A DNA stretch of 64,000 bases from positions 1 to 64,000 of the forward strand of contig NZ_MVHC01000002.1 of the NCBI RefSeq assembly GCF_002086455.1, in the 5' to 3' direction. Below, piece after piece: positions 11,084-21,823 of this stretch (positions are counted from its first letter, which is position 1; the number at the start of each line of letters is the position of its first letter). The notes below the pieces were generated by a model that searched no databases, was not told the origin of the DNA, and was given only the letters and a program-made list of their open reading frames with translations. The position numbers and the translations under genes are program-made. Origin of the DNA: Mycolicibacter algericus DSM 45454 (GTDB taxonomy: Bacteria > Actinomycetota > Actinomycetes > Mycobacteriales > Mycobacteriaceae).

Positions 11084-12178
11084 CTAGCGGGTTTTTGCCG
11101 TCACGAACGGCGGCCGCACCAACTGGCACTCGACGGCCCGGCCGCGCACGTCGACGGTGACCAGTGCGCCGTCGTCGATGCCGGCATCCGCGTCGATCAG
11201 CGCCAGCGCGATGCCGGCCTTCAGCGTCGGCGAGAAGGTGCCCGACGTGGTGACCCCGACCTGCCGGTCGCCGTCGAGCACCGCCAACTCGGCTCGCAAC
11301 ACGCCGCGTCCGGTGGCGCGCAGCCCGCGCAGCAGCCGCGCCGGGCCTGCCGCCTTCTCGGCCAGCAGCGCCTCGCGGCCGAAGAACGCCGGCTTCTGCC
11401 AGCCGATCGCCCAGCCGCAGCGCGCCTGCAGCGGCGAGATCTCCGGCGACAGTTCGTGGCCGTGCAGCGGGTAGCCCATCTCGGTGCGCAGCGTGTCGCG
11501 GGCGCCCAGACCGGCCAGCTCACCCCCGGCCTGCGAAACTGCCGCCACCAGCGCGTCGAACACTACCGCCGCCGCCTCCCACTCCGGCAGCAGTTCGTAG
11601 CCGTGCTCCCCGGTGTAGCCGCTGCGGCATACCCGTACCGGCACGCCCGCATACGACGCATCGGCGAAGCCCATGTAGTCCATCTCGGTCGGCAGTCCCA
11701 AGCCGGCCAGCACCTCGGTCGACCGCGGCCCCTGCACCGCCAGCACCGCGCGCGAGCGGTGCTCGTCGGTGATGGCCACCCCGGCCGGGGCAGCCTCGGT
11801 CAAGGCGGCCACCACCGCCGCGGTGTTGGCGGCGTTGGGCACCAGGAAGATCTCGTCGTCGGCGATGTAGTAGGCGATCAAGTCATCGATGACGCCCCCG
11901 GATTCGTTGCAGCACAACGTGTATTGCGCCTTGCCGGGCCCGATCCTGGTCAGGTCGTTGGTGAGTGTGGCATTGACGAACGCCGCCGCGCCCGGGCCGC
12001 GAACCGTCGCCTTGCCCAGATGGCTCACATCGAACAGACCCACGGTGCTGCGGGTGGCGTTGTGCTCGGCGACGGTGCCGGCGTAGGACACCGGCATGAG
12101 CCAGCCCCCGAACTCCGCGAAGCTGGCGCCCAGCTCGCGGTGGCGATCTTCCAGGGGTCCGTGTTGCAGTTCGCTCAC
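11084..12178 (-). CDS. gcvT: Aminomethyltransferase, glycine cleavage T protein
   Basis: Transfers the aminomethyl group from lipoylated H protein to tetrahydrofolate. 364 residues. N-terminal [19 protein letters not shown] and [13 protein letters not shown], the folate-binding LDDLIAYY-like stretch and [16 protein letters not shown] in the middle all fit GcvT, and the C-terminal barrel domain is present. The other glycine-cleavage genes are not in the window. It depends on lipoate, which connects it functionally to lipB/lipA at 18.8-20.4 kb. Divergent from the adenylate cyclase with only 32 bp between starts. Confidence 0.95.
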   Translation of the reverse strand: MSELQHGPLEDRHRELGASFAEFGGWLMPVSYAGTVAEHNATRSTVGLFDVSHLGKATVRGPGAAAFVNATLTNDLTRIGPGKAQYTLCCNESGGVIDDLIAYYIADDEIFLVPNAANTAAVVAALTEAAPAGVAITDEHRSRAVLAVQGPRSTEVLAGLGLPTEMDYMGFADASYAGVPVRVCRSGYTGEHGYELLPEWEAAAVVFDALVAAVSQAGGELAGLGARDTLRTEMGYPLHGHELSPEISPLQARCGWAIGWQKPAFFGREALLAEKAAGPARLLRGLRATGRGVLRAELAVLDGDRQVGVTTSGTFSPTLKAGIALALIDADAGIDDGALVTVDVRGRAVECQLVRPPFVTAKTR

Positions 12179-12210
12179 GACGAGCCACCTTAATCGGCAA
12201 ACTTGTCTAG

Positions 12211-13299
12211 GTGGTCGATTGGGACGCGCTGGCAGCCGCGGGCATCTCCGACGCGCGCGAGCGCGCCGACCTGCTTGAGTACCTCGACGGGCTCGGTTTC
12301 AGCACCGAGGAGATGGCCGAGGCCGAACGCCAGGGCCGGCTGTTCGGCCTGGCCGGTGACGTGGTGGGGCGCTCGGGTCCGCCCGACTACACGCTGCGGA
12401 CCGCCGCCGAGGCCTTGCGGGTACCGGTCGGCGATGTCGAACGCGCCTGGACGATGCTCGGGCTCAGCGTCGATGGCCCCGACACGCCGGCGCTGAGCCA
12501 GGCCGACGTCGACGGGCTGGCCACCTGGGTCGAGATGCGGTCCTATCTCGGCGAGCCGGTCGACGGCTTCCTGCGGGTGTTGGGGGCGACGATGGCCCGG
12601 CTGGCCGAGGCCGAGTCGTCGATGATCCGGATCAGCGAGCCCGACATGTGGCTGGGCCACACCCACAGCGAGCTGCGCACCGCCCGCGCCTGGCGGACGG
12701 TCGCCGAATACATTCCCCGGATCGGCGCGATGATCGACGCCGTCCACCGCCAGCACCAGGTCAGCGCCCGGACATTCCTCGAGGGCCTGGCCGGCGGGCC
12801 CACGTCGAGCATGGTGTGCGGGGTGGGCTTCGCCGACCTGACCGGCTTCACCGCCCTGACCCAGGTGCTCACCTCCGAGGAGCTGGCGACGCTGCTCACC
12901 GACTTCGGCGGCAGCGTCGCCGACGTGGTGCACGCCGACGGCGGGCGGGTGGTCAAGTTCATCGGCGACGCGGTGATGTGGGTGAGCGCGAGCGGGGAGC
13001 TGTTGGCGAAGGCGGCGACCGACCTGGTCGACCATCCCAAGGCCCGCAAGGTGGGTCTGCAGGTGCGGGCCGGACTGAGCTACGGGGAGGTGCTGGCCAT
13101 CAACGGTGACTACTTCGGCACCCCGGTGAACCTGGCCGCGCGGCTGGTGGACGCCGCCGAACCCAGGCAGGTACTGGCCTGCGCCGGCGTGGTCAAAGAA
13201 TTGCCGGACTGGCCCGTGGTGGAAAGAGGGCCCTTGAAACTCAAGGGATTCGACGAGCCCGTCCCGGCATACGAGCTGGTGCTGCCCGCCGATCGTTAG
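12211..13299 (+). CDS. Class III adenylate cyclase, Rv2212 type
   Basis: Forms cAMP from ATP. 362 residues from a GTG start ([11 protein letters not shown]). An N-terminal all-helical regulatory region (residues 1-190) contains [26 protein letters not shown]. The catalytic domain from about residue 200 has [12 protein letters not shown] (metal-binding Asp), [14 protein letters not shown] (second metal Asp) and [16 protein letters not shown]. tuberculosis Rv2212 was reported to be stimulated by low pH and fatty acids; whether this orthologue behaves so is inference. No membrane segment. Ends 11 bp before the start codon of the aminopeptidase. Confidence 0.93.
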   Translation: MVDWDALAAAGISDARERADLLEYLDGLGFSTEEMAEAERQGRLFGLAGDVVGRSGPPDYTLRTAAEALRVPVGDVERAWTMLGLSVDGPDTPALSQADVDGLATWVEMRSYLGEPVDGFLRVLGATMARLAEAESSMIRISEPDMWLGHTHSELRTARAWRTVAEYIPRIGAMIDAVHRQHQVSARTFLEGLAGGPTSSMVCGVGFADLTGFTALTQVLTSEELATLLTDFGGSVADVVHADGGRVVKFIGDAVMWVSASGELLAKAATDLVDHPKARKVGLQVRAGLSYGEVLAINGDYFGTPVNLAARLVDAAEPRQVLACAGVVKELPDWPVVERGPLKLKGFDEPVPAYELVLPADR

Positions 13300-13310
13300 G
13301 GTGAGTGCTT

Positions 13311-14909
13311 GTGAGCACCCAACCCGGATACCGCGCCCCTACCGTCACCGTCACCGACTCGCTGCCCACCGCCGAGGAGGCGGTGCTGATCGTGCCGGTC
13401 GTATCGGCCGGCGATGAGCCGGATGAGTCCGGCGGTTCAGCGAGGCTCGACGAAGGAGAGGCGAAGCTGGGATCGCCGCCTCAACAGGGCGCCGTGGTCG
13501 CCGCGACCGAGCCGGCACTGCCGGCCGAAGCGGTCGCCGAGATCGAGGCCGGACTGCGGGCGCTGAACGCCAAGGGCAGCAGCGAACAGGTGCATCGGCT
13601 GGTGGTGGCATCACTGCCGGTGGCCAGCGTACTGACCGTCGGACTGGGCAAGGCCCGCGACAGCTGGCCCGCTGATGTGATCCGGCGCGCGGCGGGGACC
13701 GCGGCACGCTCGCTCAACGGCACCGCCGCCATCGTCGACACCCTGGCGGGGCTGCCCGGCGTCCCCGACGAGGATGTGGTGGCAGCCGGCGTCGAGGGCC
13801 TGCTGTTGGGCGGCTACCGCTTCACCGCGTTCCGCACCGACAGGACCGCCCCGAAGGATCCGGGCCTGCAATCCCTCACCGTCCTCAGCGCCGCGCCCGA
13901 CGCGGCGGCACGCGCGGCCCACGGGGCGGATGTCGCCGCCGCGGTGGCCACCGCGCGGGACTTCGTCAACACCCCGCCGAGCCACTTGTTCCCGGCCGAG
14001 TTCGCCGACCGGGCCAAGGCGCTGGGCGAAGCCGCCGGCCTGCAGGTCGAGGTGCTCGACGAGCAATCACTCGCCGACGCCGGCTTCGGCGGGGTGATCG
14101 GTGTCGGCAAGGGATCGTCGCGGCCGCCGCGGCTGGTGCGGCTGACGTACCGGCCGGCCGTCGAGCACGAGGTCAAGAAGGTGGCGCTGGTGGGCAAGGG
14201 CATCACCTTCGACACCGGCGGCATCTCGATCAAACCGGCCGCCTCGATGCACCACATGACCTCCGACATGGGCGGGGCTGCGGCCGTGATCGCGACCGTG
14301 GTGCTGGCTGCGCGCCGCGAACTCCCGGTCGAGGTGACCGCCACCGTCCCGATGGCCGAGAACATGCCGTCGTCCACCGCGCAGCGGCCCGGTGACGTGC
14401 TCACCCAGTACGGCGGCACCACCGTCGAGGTGCTCAACACCGACGCCGAGGGCCGGCTGGTGCTGGCCGACGCGATCGTGCGGGCCTGCGAGGACAACCC
14501 GGACTATCTCATCGAGACCTCGACGCTGACCGGTGCGCAGACGGTGGCGCTGGGTGCGCGCACCCCCGGGGTGATGGGTTCGGACGAGTTCCGGGACCGG
14601 GTGGCGGCGATCTCGCAGGCCGTCGGCGAGAACGGCTGGCCGATGCCGCTGCCCGACGAGCTCAAAGAGGACCTGAAGTCGACGGTGGCCGATCTGGCCA
14701 ACGTCAGCGGGCAGCGCTTCGCCGGCATGCTCGTCGCCGGGGTGTTCCTGCGCGAGTTCGTGGCCGAGGGCGTGGCCTGGGCGCACATCGACGTGGCCGG
14801 GCCGGCCTACAACAGCGCCGGCCCGTGGGGCTACACCGGCAAGGGCGGCACCGGAGTGCCGACCCGCACCATGTTCGCGGTGTTGGAGGATATCGCCGAG
14901 AACGGTTAG
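13311..14909 (+). CDS. pepB: Leucyl aminopeptidase (M17) carrying an in-frame repeat insert
   Basis: Cytosolic dinuclear-zinc aminopeptidase. Start taken at GTG 13311 (VSTQPGY); GTG 13305 would add two residues. The M17 catalytic domain is complete: [16 protein letters not shown] (metal ligands, near residue 290), [13 protein letters not shown] and [13 protein letters not shown] near residue 380. The less conserved N-terminal domain holds an extra block, [16 protein letters not shown], at about residues 41-56, encoded by a DNA element that also occurs in the CHAD gene at 32.0 kb. In the M. tuberculosis protein as I recall it, the flanking residues are joined directly, so the block looks like an insertion in a surface loop. 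Confidence 0.96.
   Translation: MSTQPGYRAPTVTVTDSLPTAEEAVLIVPVVSAGDEPDESGGSARLDEGEAKLGSPPQQGAVVAATEPALPAEAVAEIEAGLRALNAKGSSEQVHRLVVASLPVASVLTVGLGKARDSWPADVIRRAAGTAARSLNGTAAIVDTLAGLPGVPDEDVVAAGVEGLLLGGYRFTAFRTDRTAPKDPGLQSLTVLSAAPDAAARAAHGADVAAAVATARDFVNTPPSHLFPAEFADRAKALGEAAGLQVEVLDEQSLADAGFGGVIGVGKGSSRPPRLVRLTYRPAVEHEVKKVALVGKGITFDTGGISIKPAASMHHMTSDMGGAAAVIATVVLAARRELPVEVTATVPMAENMPSSTAQRPGDVLTQYGGTTVEVLNTDAEGRLVLADAIVRACEDNPDYLIETSTLTGAQTVALGARTPGVMGSDEFRDRVAAISQAVGENGWPMPLPDELKEDLKSTVADLANVSGQRFAGMLVAGVFLREFVAEGVAWAHIDVAGPAYNSAGPWGYTGKGGTGVPTRTMFAVLEDIAENG
13431..13480 (+). repeat. Single in-frame copy of a dispersed palindromic coding repeat
   Basis: Begins GGCGGTTCAGCGAGGCTCG and ends GCTGGGATCGCCGCC. 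Over about 47 bp it differs at only one position from the first copy in the CHAD gene (ACCGCC there, ATCGCC here). The ends form an imperfect inverted repeat: GGCGGT pairs with ACCGCC and AGC with GCT in the CHAD version. Read in the host frame it encodes [14 protein letters not shown]. Five of its six frames have no stop codon, so it could be tolerated in most insertion registers. Confidence 0.85.
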
Positions 14910-14924
14910 CCGGTTACCGCCCGA

Positions 14925-15812
14925 TCATGCCGGTTGCTTTTCGGCGACCGGATCGGAAATTTCGACGCCGCTCTGAAAGGACAGCGCGGTGCTCTGCAGC
15001 AGCACCACAACGGTCAGCAGAGTCACCCACATCCAGCCCTCGCCGGGGGTGATGTGCGAATGCGGATCAATGGTCGGTAACGCCACGACGGACCGAATCC
15101 GCGCGTACATCACGAAGGCGATGGTGATATACGGCAGCGCCGTTTGGCTGGTGCGCACGATGCGGCCACGTGGTGACGGCGAACGGCGCCGTTTTGCTCC
15201 GGCGAACCAGAGGGCACCGCTGACGGCCATCACCGTCAGCCCGAGCGGTGCCGCGAGCCGGTTCGCGTGATCCCACAACGGCTGCAGCGGCTGCCGGTCC
15301 TCCGGCGAACCGAGCGAGATGGCCAGATCCATGAGCTTGATTTCGGCGAACGCGAAGACAACCGGCGGGACGAGCACCACCACGATGAATCGCGCATGTT
15401 TGGCGAGAGCCGCCGATGAGCTCGCCGCGAACTGCACCAGGCCGTAAACCAGGATGGAGATCGATGCCGCGAACATGACGTCGCCCAACAGTTCTTCGGA
15501 TGCCGCCCGGCCACCGGTCAGCGCGCAGCCGCGCTCACCGGCCAGGATGCCGTACTGGAAACTGGCGAACAGCAGGCCGAGGAACGCCGCCACCAACGCG
15601 ATCCCGGTCAATTTCTCGTACTCGGCGCCGCGCACGTCGACCGGATGCCCGCCGGCGTGCTTGCGATGCGAGCGGTCGAGCACGACCGTGACGGCAGCAA
15701 ATGTGAAGCCCGCGAGAATTCCGGCTATTGCCTGGTAGTTACTGGCCACACCCGATATGTCGAAACCGGACCACAGCTCGCAGTTATCGCCGCCATTTCC
15801 GGAGCCCATCAC
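14925..15812 (-). CDS. Unrecognised multi-pass membrane protein
   Basis: 295 residues, about seven hydrophobic helices (roughly 23-43, 66-88, 110-132, 139-160, 185-205, 222-240 and 255-278). The N-terminus is polar and carries a Cys (GGDNCELW). No family recognised. A charged loop follows helix 1 (DRSHRKHAGGHPVDVRG). It lies between pepB (convergent, 15-bp gap) and dlaT (divergent), where M. tuberculosis has the epoxide hydrolase ephD in my recollection; this protein is not related to ephD, so the locus has been replaced or rearranged. The start may be the second ATG. Confidence 0.7.
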   Translation of the reverse strand: MMGSGNGGDNCELWSGFDISGVASNYQAIAGILAGFTFAAVTVVLDRSHRKHAGGHPVDVRGAEYEKLTGIALVAAFLGLLFASFQYGILAGERGCALTGGRAASEELLGDVMFAASISILVYGLVQFAASSSAALAKHARFIVVVLVPPVVFAFAEIKLMDLAISLGSPEDRQPLQPLWDHANRLAAPLGLTVMAVSGALWFAGAKRRRSPSPRGRIVRTSQTALPYITIAFVMYARIRSVVALPTIDPHSHITPGEGWMWVTLLTVVVLLQSTALSFQSGVEISDPVAEKQPA

Positions 15813-16013
15813 CGGGATGCTAGTTCACCGATACGGCCATCGGCCCCTGGATGTGTAAGCGAGCCGGGGCAATGACAGGATGGTTTCGGCAGTCCGCGAC
15901 AGTCCGCCGCCTAGCAGCGAAAGTCCGCCCGGATACGCCGCTCGATGCACCCGCTGTGGTAAGCCGGAGGGCGAGCCAAGGCGGCCCACCGACCGATCGA
16001 GGAGTCAACTGCG

Positions 16014-17765
16014 ATGGCGTTCTCAGTTCAGATGCCGGCCCTCGGTGAGAGCGTCACCGAGGGAACCGTGACCCGCTGGCTCAAAAAAGAGGGCGACACC
16101 GTCGAGGCTGATGAACCGCTGCTGGAGGTCTCCACCGACAAGGTCGACACCGAGATCCCGGCGCCGGTGTCCGGCGTGCTGACCAAGATCATCGCCGAGG
16201 AGGACACCACGGTCGAGGTCGGCGGCGAGCTGGCACTGATCGGCGAGGCCGGCGAAAGCGCTGCGGGCGACGGCGAGCCCGCCCAGCAGGCCGCCGCGGC
16301 CGAGCCCGCCGAGCAGGCGCCCGAGCCCGCCGCCGAGTCCAAGCCGGAACCGGAGCCCGAGGCCGCCGAGTCCGGGGCCGAGTCCAAGCCCGCTGCCGCC
16401 GCGCCGGCCGGCGACGGCACCCCGGTGCTGATGCCCGAATTGGGCGAATCCGTCACCGAGGGCACCGTGACACGCTGGCTGAAGCAGGTCGGCGACTCGG
16501 TGGAGGTCGACGAACCGCTGGTGGAGGTCTCCACCGACAAGGTCGACACCGAGATCCCCTCCCCGGTGGCCGGTACGCTGCTGTCGATCACCGCCGGTGA
16601 GGACACCACCGTCGAGGTCGGCGGCGAGCTGGCCAAGATCGGTTCGGCTTCCGCCGCGGCGGCAGAGCCGGCAACCGCCCCCGCCCCGAAACCGGAGCCC
16701 GAGCCGGAACCCGAGCCCGAACCCGCGCCGGAAACGGAGCCCGCCCGGCAGGCCCGGCCCGAGCCCACGCCGGCTCCCGCACCGGCCGCCCCGAAACCCG
16801 CCGCCGAGGCGCCGGCCGCCGGCGGCTCCGACGCCACGCCGTACGTCACCCCGCTGGTGCGCAAGCTCGCCGCCGAGAACGACGTCGACCTCAGCCAGGT
16901 CACCGGCACCGGGGTCGGCGGGCGGATCCGCAAGCAGGATGTGCTGACCTTCGCTGAGCGGCAGGCCGGACAACGGCAGGCACCGGCCGCACCGGCCGCC
17001 CGGTCGGCGACCCCGGCGCCCGCCGCCCCGGCGCTGGCTCACCTGCGGGGCACCACCGCCAAGGCCAACCGGATCCGCCAGATCACCGCCAAGAAGACCC
17101 GCGAATCCCTGCAGGCCACCGCTCAGCTGACCCAGACCCATGAGGTCGACATGACCAAAATCGTGTCGCTGCGGGCCAGGGCCAAAGCGGATTTCGCCGA
17201 GCGCGAGGGCGTCAACCTGACCTACCTGCCGTTCATCGCCCGCGCGGTGATCGACGCGCTGAAGGCCCACCCGAACGTCAACGCCAGCTATAACGAGGAA
17301 GCCGGCGAGATCACCTATTACGACGCCGAGCACCTCGGCTTCGCAGTGGACACCGAGCAGGGGCTGCTGTCGCCGGTGATCCACAACGCCGGGGACCTGT
17401 CGCTGGCGGGGCTGGCCCGGGCCATCGCCGACATCGCCGCCCGGGCACGCTCCGGCGGCCTGAAGCCCGACGAGCTGTCCGGCGGCACCTTCACGATCAC
17501 CAACATCGGCAGCCAGGGCGCGCTGTTCGACACCCCGATCCTGGTGCCGCCCCAGGCCGCCATGCTCGGCACCGGGGCCATCGTCAAGCGGCCACGGGTC
17601 ATCGTCGACGACGCCGGCAACGAATCGGTCGGTGTGCGGTCGGTCTGCTACCTGCCGCTGACGTATGACCACCGGCTGATCGACGGCGCCGACGCCGGAC
17701 GGTTCGTGACCACGATCCGCACCCGGCTCGAAGAGGGCGAGTTCGAGGCCGAACTGGGGCTTTAG
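16014..17765 (+). CDS. dlaT: Dihydrolipoamide acyltransferase (E2) with two lipoyl domains
   Basis: E2 core of the pyruvate dehydrogenase complex in mycobacteria, also part of a peroxynitrite/peroxidase system there. 583 residues. Two tandem lipoyl domains carry modifiable Lys43 and Lys176, each in [11 protein letters not shown]. They are joined by Ala/Pro/Glu linkers, followed by a peripheral-subunit-binding domain ([18 protein letters not shown], near residue 282) and a catalytic domain ending [14 protein letters not shown] with the catalytic His. AceE (E1) is encoded at 48 kb, and lipB/lipA 1-2 kb downstream supply the cofactor. Start ATG follows GAGGAGTCAACTGCG. Confidence 0.96.
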   Translation: MAFSVQMPALGESVTEGTVTRWLKKEGDTVEADEPLLEVSTDKVDTEIPAPVSGVLTKIIAEEDTTVEVGGELALIGEAGESAAGDGEPAQQAAAAEPAEQAPEPAAESKPEPEPEAAESGAESKPAAAAPAGDGTPVLMPELGESVTEGTVTRWLKQVGDSVEVDEPLVEVSTDKVDTEIPSPVAGTLLSITAGEDTTVEVGGELAKIGSASAAAAEPATAPAPKPEPEPEPEPEPAPETEPARQARPEPTPAPAPAAPKPAAEAPAAGGSDATPYVTPLVRKLAAENDVDLSQVTGTGVGGRIRKQDVLTFAERQAGQRQAPAAPAARSATPAPAAPALAHLRGTTAKANRIRQITAKKTRESLQATAQLTQTHEVDMTKIVSLRARAKADFAEREGVNLTYLPFIARAVIDALKAHPNVNASYNEEAGEITYYDAEHLGFAVDTEQGLLSPVIHNAGDLSLAGLARAIADIAARARSGGLKPDELSGGTFTITNIGSQGALFDTPILVPPQAAMLGTGAIVKRPRVIVDDAGNESVGVRSVCYLPLTYDHRLIDGADAGRFVTTIRTRLEEGEFEAELGL

Positions 17766-17808
17766 CGGACCTGAGGAGTATCGGGAAGGGCTGCAAGAGG
17801 ATTCAGCT

Positions 17809-18720
17809 GTGGGCAACCTCATCGTCGCTATCGCCGGGTCCTCCGGCCTGATCGGCTCCGCGCTGGTCTCGGCCCTGCGGACCGACGGTCACCAAGTGCT
17901 GCGGATCGTGCGGCGTACCCCGGCCAACGGCGGCGAGCTGCGCTGGGACCCCGAGGCCGGAGACATCGACGCCGATGCGCTGGCCGGCGTCGACGCCGTG
18001 GTGAATCTGTGCGGCATCGGCGTCAGCGACCGCCGCTGGTCCGGGGCTTTCAAACAGACCCTCCGCGACAGCCGGATCACCACCACCGAGGTGCTGTCGG
18101 CCGCGGTTGCCCAGGCTCGGGTACCGCTGTTGATCAACGCCAGCGGGGTCGGCTTCTACGGCGACACCGGCGCTCGCACGGTCGACGAATCCGCGCCGGC
18201 CGGCCGAGGGTTTCTGGCCCGGCTGGCACAGGACTGGGAGGCCGCGACCGCGCCCGCCCGCGCCGCCGGCGCCCGGGTGGTGCTGGCCCGCACCGGCCTG
18301 GTGCTGGCCCGCGCGGGTGGGCTGCTGGCGAGGTTGCGCCCGTTGTTCTCGCTGGGGCTGGGCAGCCGACTGGGCAGCGGCCGCCAGTACATGTCCTGGA
18401 TCAGCCTGGACGACGAGGTCCGGGCGTTGCGGTTCGCGATGACCGAGCCGGCGCTCAGCGGTCCGGTCAACCTGACCGGGCCGGCGCCGGTGACCAATGC
18501 CGAGTTCACCGCGGCGCTGGGCCGGACGCTGAACCGGCCTGCCCCGCTGCTGGTGCCCGGATTCGCAGCGCGGGCAGTCTTCGGCGAGTTCGCCGAGGAG
18601 GGTCTGCTGGCCGGTCAGCGTGCCATCCCCGCCGCGTTGGAGCAGGCCGGCTTCCAGTTCCGGCACAACACCATCGGCGAGGCCCTCAGCTATGCCACCG
18701 AGCGCCCGACCCCGCTCTGA
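17809..18720 (+). CDS. NAD-dependent epimerase-like protein (TIGR01777/YfcH family)
   Basis: 303 residues from a GTG start. N-terminal Rossmann motif [16 protein letters not shown], then [30 protein letters not shown] and a C-terminal DUF1731-like segment ([20 protein letters not shown]). This arrangement defines the YfcH/SDR39U1 family, whose substrate is not established. Located 43 bp after dlaT and 67 bp before lipB on the same strand, so it is probably part of the lipoate/E2 transcription unit (Rv2216 position). Confidence 0.9.
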   Translation: MGNLIVAIAGSSGLIGSALVSALRTDGHQVLRIVRRTPANGGELRWDPEAGDIDADALAGVDAVVNLCGIGVSDRRWSGAFKQTLRDSRITTTEVLSAAVAQARVPLLINASGVGFYGDTGARTVDESAPAGRGFLARLAQDWEAATAPARAAGARVVLARTGLVLARAGGLLARLRPLFSLGLGSRLGSGRQYMSWISLDDEVRALRFAMTEPALSGPVNLTGPAPVTNAEFTAALGRTLNRPAPLLVPGFAARAVFGEFAEEGLLAGQRAIPAALEQAGFQFRHNTIGEALSYATERPTPL

Positions 18721-18787
18721 TGTTTTCCGCAGGACCTCCCCGCGGTCCCGCTCCGGCGGCCGTTGCCGAGCCGGGTAGCCTGCGAGC

Positions 18788-19492
18788 ATGAGGTCCATCC
18801 GGTCTGACACCGCGCCGCTCGACGTGCGCCAGCTCGGTACCGTCGACTACAGCACCGCCTGGCAGCTGCAGCGTGACCTGGCCGACGCCAGGGCCGCCGG
18901 CGGCCCCGACACGCTGCTGCTGTTGGAGCATCCGTCGGTCTACACCGCCGGCCGGCGTACCGAGCCGCACGAACGCCCGCTGCCATCGGTTCAAGGTACC
19001 CCGGTGGTCGACGTCGACCGGGGCGGCAAGATCACGTGGCACGGCCCGGGACAGCTGGTCGGCTATCCGATCATCGGCCTGACCGAACCGATGGACGTCG
19101 TCAATTACGTTCGCCGCCTTGAGGAATCACTCATCGAGGTATGTAACACGTTGGGACTCAACGCACTTCGCATCGACGGCAGATCCGGAGTATGGCTGCC
19201 GGCCGACGGTAGCCGTCCCGCCCGCAAGGTCGCCGCGGTCGGTGTCCGGGTGGCACGCGCGATCACCCTGCACGGCTTCGCGCTCAATTGTGATTGTGAT
19301 CTCAGCGCGTTCGGGTCGATCGTGCCATGCGGGCTCACCGATGCGGGTGTGACGTCGCTGTCGGCGGAATTGGGGTTCGCGACCGGTGTCGAAGACGTTC
19401 GGCGCGCGGTCGCCGGCGCGGTCGTCGACGCGCTCGACGGCGTGCTGCCGGTGCGCGACCACTTCGAGTCGCGCGTAACATCGACACGGTGA
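18788..19492 (+). CDS. lipB: Octanoyltransferase (lipoate biosynthesis)
   Basis: Moves octanoate from acyl carrier protein to lipoyl domains (DlaT, GcvH). 234 residues. Catalytic dyad visible: Lys147 in [11 protein letters not shown] and Cys181 in [12 protein letters not shown]. The family motif [17 protein letters not shown] lies at about residues 79-95. Ends with a 4-bp overlap with lipA, so the two steps of lipoate synthesis are translationally coupled. Confidence 0.96.
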   Translation: MRSIRSDTAPLDVRQLGTVDYSTAWQLQRDLADARAAGGPDTLLLLEHPSVYTAGRRTEPHERPLPSVQGTPVVDVDRGGKITWHGPGQLVGYPIIGLTEPMDVVNYVRRLEESLIEVCNTLGLNALRIDGRSGVWLPADGSRPARKVAAVGVRVARAITLHGFALNCDCDLSAFGSIVPCGLTDAGVTSLSAELGFATGVEDVRRAVAGAVVDALDGVLPVRDHFESRVTSTR

Positions 19493-20439
19493 GCGCCGCC
19501 GGAGAAGGCCGGAGATTACGCCGCGCCGAAGCACGCAACGCCGAGACACCGATCGAGCGCAAACCGTCGTGGATCAAAACCCGCGCCCGAATGGGTCCGA
19601 ACTACACCGACCTCAAGCTGCTGGTAAAGCGGGAGAAGTTGCACACGGTGTGCGAGGAGGCGGGCTGCCCCAACATCTACGAGTGTTGGGAGGACCGGGA
19701 GGCCACGTTCCTGATCGGCGGCGAGGTCTGCACCCGCAACTGCTCGTTCTGCCTGATCAAATCGGGCAAGCCCAGCGAGCTCGATCGCGACGAGCCACGT
19801 CGCGTCGCCGAGAGCGTGCAGGCGATGGGGTTGCGGTATTCGACGGTGACCGGGGTCGCCCGCGACGACCTGGCCGATCAGGGCTCCTGGCTCTACGCCG
19901 AGACGGTGCGTGCCATCAAGGCGCTCAACCCGTCCACGGGCGTCGAACTGCTGATCCCCGACTTCGGCGGTCGACCCGACCTGCTGGGCGAGGTGTTCGA
20001 GTCCCGCCCGGAGGTGCTGGCGCACAACGTCGAGACCGTGCCCCGCATCTTCCGGTTGATCCGGCCTGGATTCAGCTACGAGCGCAGCCTGAACGTATTG
20101 ACCCAGGCGCGCGACGCCGGGCTGGTCGCCAAGAGCAACCTCATCCTGGGCATGGGTGAGACACCCGAGGAGATCCGGGCGGCGCTGGCCGACCTCTACG
20201 ACGCCGGCGCCGAGCTGGTCACCATCACCCAGTATCTGCGCCCCACCGAGCGGCACCACCCGATCGACCGGTGGGTCAAGCCGGAGGAGTTCGTCGAGCA
20301 CGCCCGCTACGCCGAAGAGCTCGGGTTCGCCGGGGTGATGTCCGGGCCGTTGGTGCGCTCGTCGTATCGGGCCGGCCGGCTCTACCAGCAGGCCATGGCT
20401 CGTCGCGCCGAGCGGGACCGCACTCCGGCCCCCGGCTGA
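19489..20439 (+). CDS. lipA: Lipoyl synthase, radical SAM
   Basis: Inserts two sulfurs into the octanoyl chain. GTG start inside the lipB stop (GTGA), giving 316 residues; a longer open frame upstream is antisense-like overlap with lipB. The auxiliary cluster cysteines are Cys55, Cys60 and Cys66 ([12 protein letters not shown]), and the radical-SAM CxxxCxxC is Cys81, Cys85, Cys88 (CTRNCSFC). The C-terminal [11 protein letters not shown] supplies the serine ligand typical of LipA. Confidence 0.97.
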   Translation: MSAAGEGRRLRRAEARNAETPIERKPSWIKTRARMGPNYTDLKLLVKREKLHTVCEEAGCPNIYECWEDREATFLIGGEVCTRNCSFCLIKSGKPSELDRDEPRRVAESVQAMGLRYSTVTGVARDDLADQGSWLYAETVRAIKALNPSTGVELLIPDFGGRPDLLGEVFESRPEVLAHNVETVPRIFRLIRPGFSYERSLNVLTQARDAGLVAKSNLILGMGETPEEIRAALADLYDAGAELVTITQYLRPTERHHPIDRWVKPEEFVEHARYAEELGFAGVMSGPLVRSSYRAGRLYQQAMARRAERDRTPAPG

Positions 20440-20470
20440 CGAGAAGCCCGGCTGCGTATCCTTGGTAACT

Positions 20471-21223
20471 ATGCCCAGACCGCGCACCACCGCCGAGAAC
20501 AAGGCTGCCCGGGAGGCCGCGAAAGCCACCCGCAAGGCCGCCAGCAAAGAGCGCCGCACCCAGCTGTGGCAGGCCTTCCAGCTGCAGCGCAAAGAGGACA
20601 AGCGGCTGCTGCCGTACATGATCGGCGCATTCGTGCTGGTCGCGGGGGTGACCACGGCGTTGGCGCTCAACGGCGGGACGTTCGCCAAGGTGACCACGAT
20701 TCCGCTCGGCCTGCTGTTGGGCGCGCTGGTGGCGTTCGTGATCTTCGGCCGGCGCGCACAGCGGACGGTCTACCGCAAGGCCGAGGGGCAGGCCGGGGCG
20801 GCGGCGTGGGCACTGGACAACATGCGCGGCAAGTGGCGGGTCACCCAGGCGGTCGCCGCCACCGGCCAACTGGACGCCGTCCACCGCGTGATCGGGCGCC
20901 CCGGTGTCATCTTCGTCGCGGAAGGCTCCGCCACCCGACTCAAACCGCTGCTCGCCCAGGAGAAGAAGCGCACCGCGCGACTGGTCGGCGATGTACCGAT
21001 CTACGACGTCATGGTGGGCAACGGCGACGGCGAGGTGCCGCTGGCCAAGCTGGAACGGTTCCTGACCAAGCTGCCGGCCAATATCTCGGCCAAGCAGATG
21101 GAATCGCTGGAGTCGCGGCTGGCGGCGCTGGGCTCGCGGACCGGTACCGCGGCCATGCCCAAGGGCCCGCTGCCCGGCGGCGCGAAGATGCGCGGCGTGC
21201 AGCGCGCGGTGCGCCGCCGGTAG
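20471..21223 (+). CDS. DUF4191 membrane protein
   Basis: 250 residues from ATG, equal to the length I recall for Rv2219; an in-frame TTG three codons upstream is less likely. A basic N-terminal helix (TAENKAAREAAKATRKAASKE) is followed by two transmembrane helices at about residues 47-66 and 72-92, then a soluble domain with GRPGVIFVAEGSATRLK and LLAQEKKRTARLVGDVPIYD. The family has no assigned function. Follows lipA by 31 bp, hence likely in the same transcript. Confidence 0.88.
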   Translation: MPRPRTTAENKAAREAAKATRKAASKERRTQLWQAFQLQRKEDKRLLPYMIGAFVLVAGVTTALALNGGTFAKVTTIPLGLLLGALVAFVIFGRRAQRTVYRKAEGQAGAAAWALDNMRGKWRVTQAVAATGQLDAVHRVIGRPGVIFVAEGSATRLKPLLAQEKKRTARLVGDVPIYDVMVGNGDGEVPLAKLERFLTKLPANISAKQMESLESRLAALGSRTGTAAMPKGPLPGGAKMRGVQRAVRRR

Positions 21224-21236
21224 GCCGCAGATAGAT

Positions 21237-21701
21237 TCAGCGGCTGCGCACCACGGCGGTTGCGGTGGCGCGATCCTGCAGACCGCGACCGTCGGCGTCG
21301 ATGAACAGCGCCGGGACCACCAGCGCGATCGACAGGCCGCGTACCACCGCGCGGACCAGTCCCACGCCGGTGCCGTCCACCGCGACCACCCGCAGCCCGC
21401 ACACATACTGACCCGGCGTGAAACCGAACAGCCGCACCGCGGCCACGCCCAGCACCAGCCAGATGACCAGCACCGCGGTGGCGAGCAACGGCGGGGTCAC
21501 CAGCCCCAGCGTGACCCCCAGTCCGGCCAGGCCGTAGGCGACCAGCCAGTCGACGGCCAGTCCCAGCGCCCGGCGTCCCGTCGAGGCCAGCGACCCGGGA
21601 CCGGTGGGCGGCAGGCCCAGGTCCTGCCCCGGGGCGCCTTCGGGGGGCTGCGGTCGAGCCGACTCCGGCCCGGACAGCCACGAGGAGAAAGTGCGGCTCA
21701 T
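21237..21701 (-). CDS. RDD-family membrane protein
   Basis: 154 residues. A Pro-rich cytosolic N-terminus (about 40 residues) precedes three hydrophobic segments. The RDD signature residues are seen as RRALGLAVDWLVAY (Arg, Asp) and GQYVCGLRVVAVDG (Asp). The RDD family is broadly associated with small-molecule or ion transport, but its members are mostly uncharacterised. Convergent with the DUF4191 gene (13 bp) and divergent from glnA1 (122 bp). Position matches Rv2219A. Confidence 0.85.
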   Translation of the reverse strand: MSRTFSSWLSGPESARPQPPEGAPGQDLGLPPTGPGSLASTGRRALGLAVDWLVAYGLAGLGVTLGLVTPPLLATAVLVIWLVLGVAAVRLFGFTPGQYVCGLRVVAVDGTGVGLVRAVVRGLSIALVVPALFIDADGRGLQDRATATAVVRSR

Positions 21702-21823
21702 GCCTCCTACGATAAGCGGGCTGGAACCCGACCCGGCTTGGGCGGGTCCCGCCGCGGTTGCGTAACGTCAGCAACGGCAACCCCGCCGTCCGACCGGGGC
21801 TACCAGCGGAGGAGAACAATTCT

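Noticed and set aside
12150..12211. Glycine riboswitch before gcvT
   Set aside because: Only 32 bp lie between gcvT and the divergent cyclase start, too short for the tandem aptamers.
16023..17822. A 599-codon antisense frame across dlaT
   Set aside because: Glycine/leucine/arginine-rich translation of the complement of the lipoyl domains and Ala/Pro linkers. It has no RBS and no domain.
21740..21823. GlnR box upstream of glnA1
   Set aside because: GTAACGTCAGCAACG only partly follows the GlnR consensus (half-site AC-n9-AC pattern imperfect), so it was not listed as a feature.
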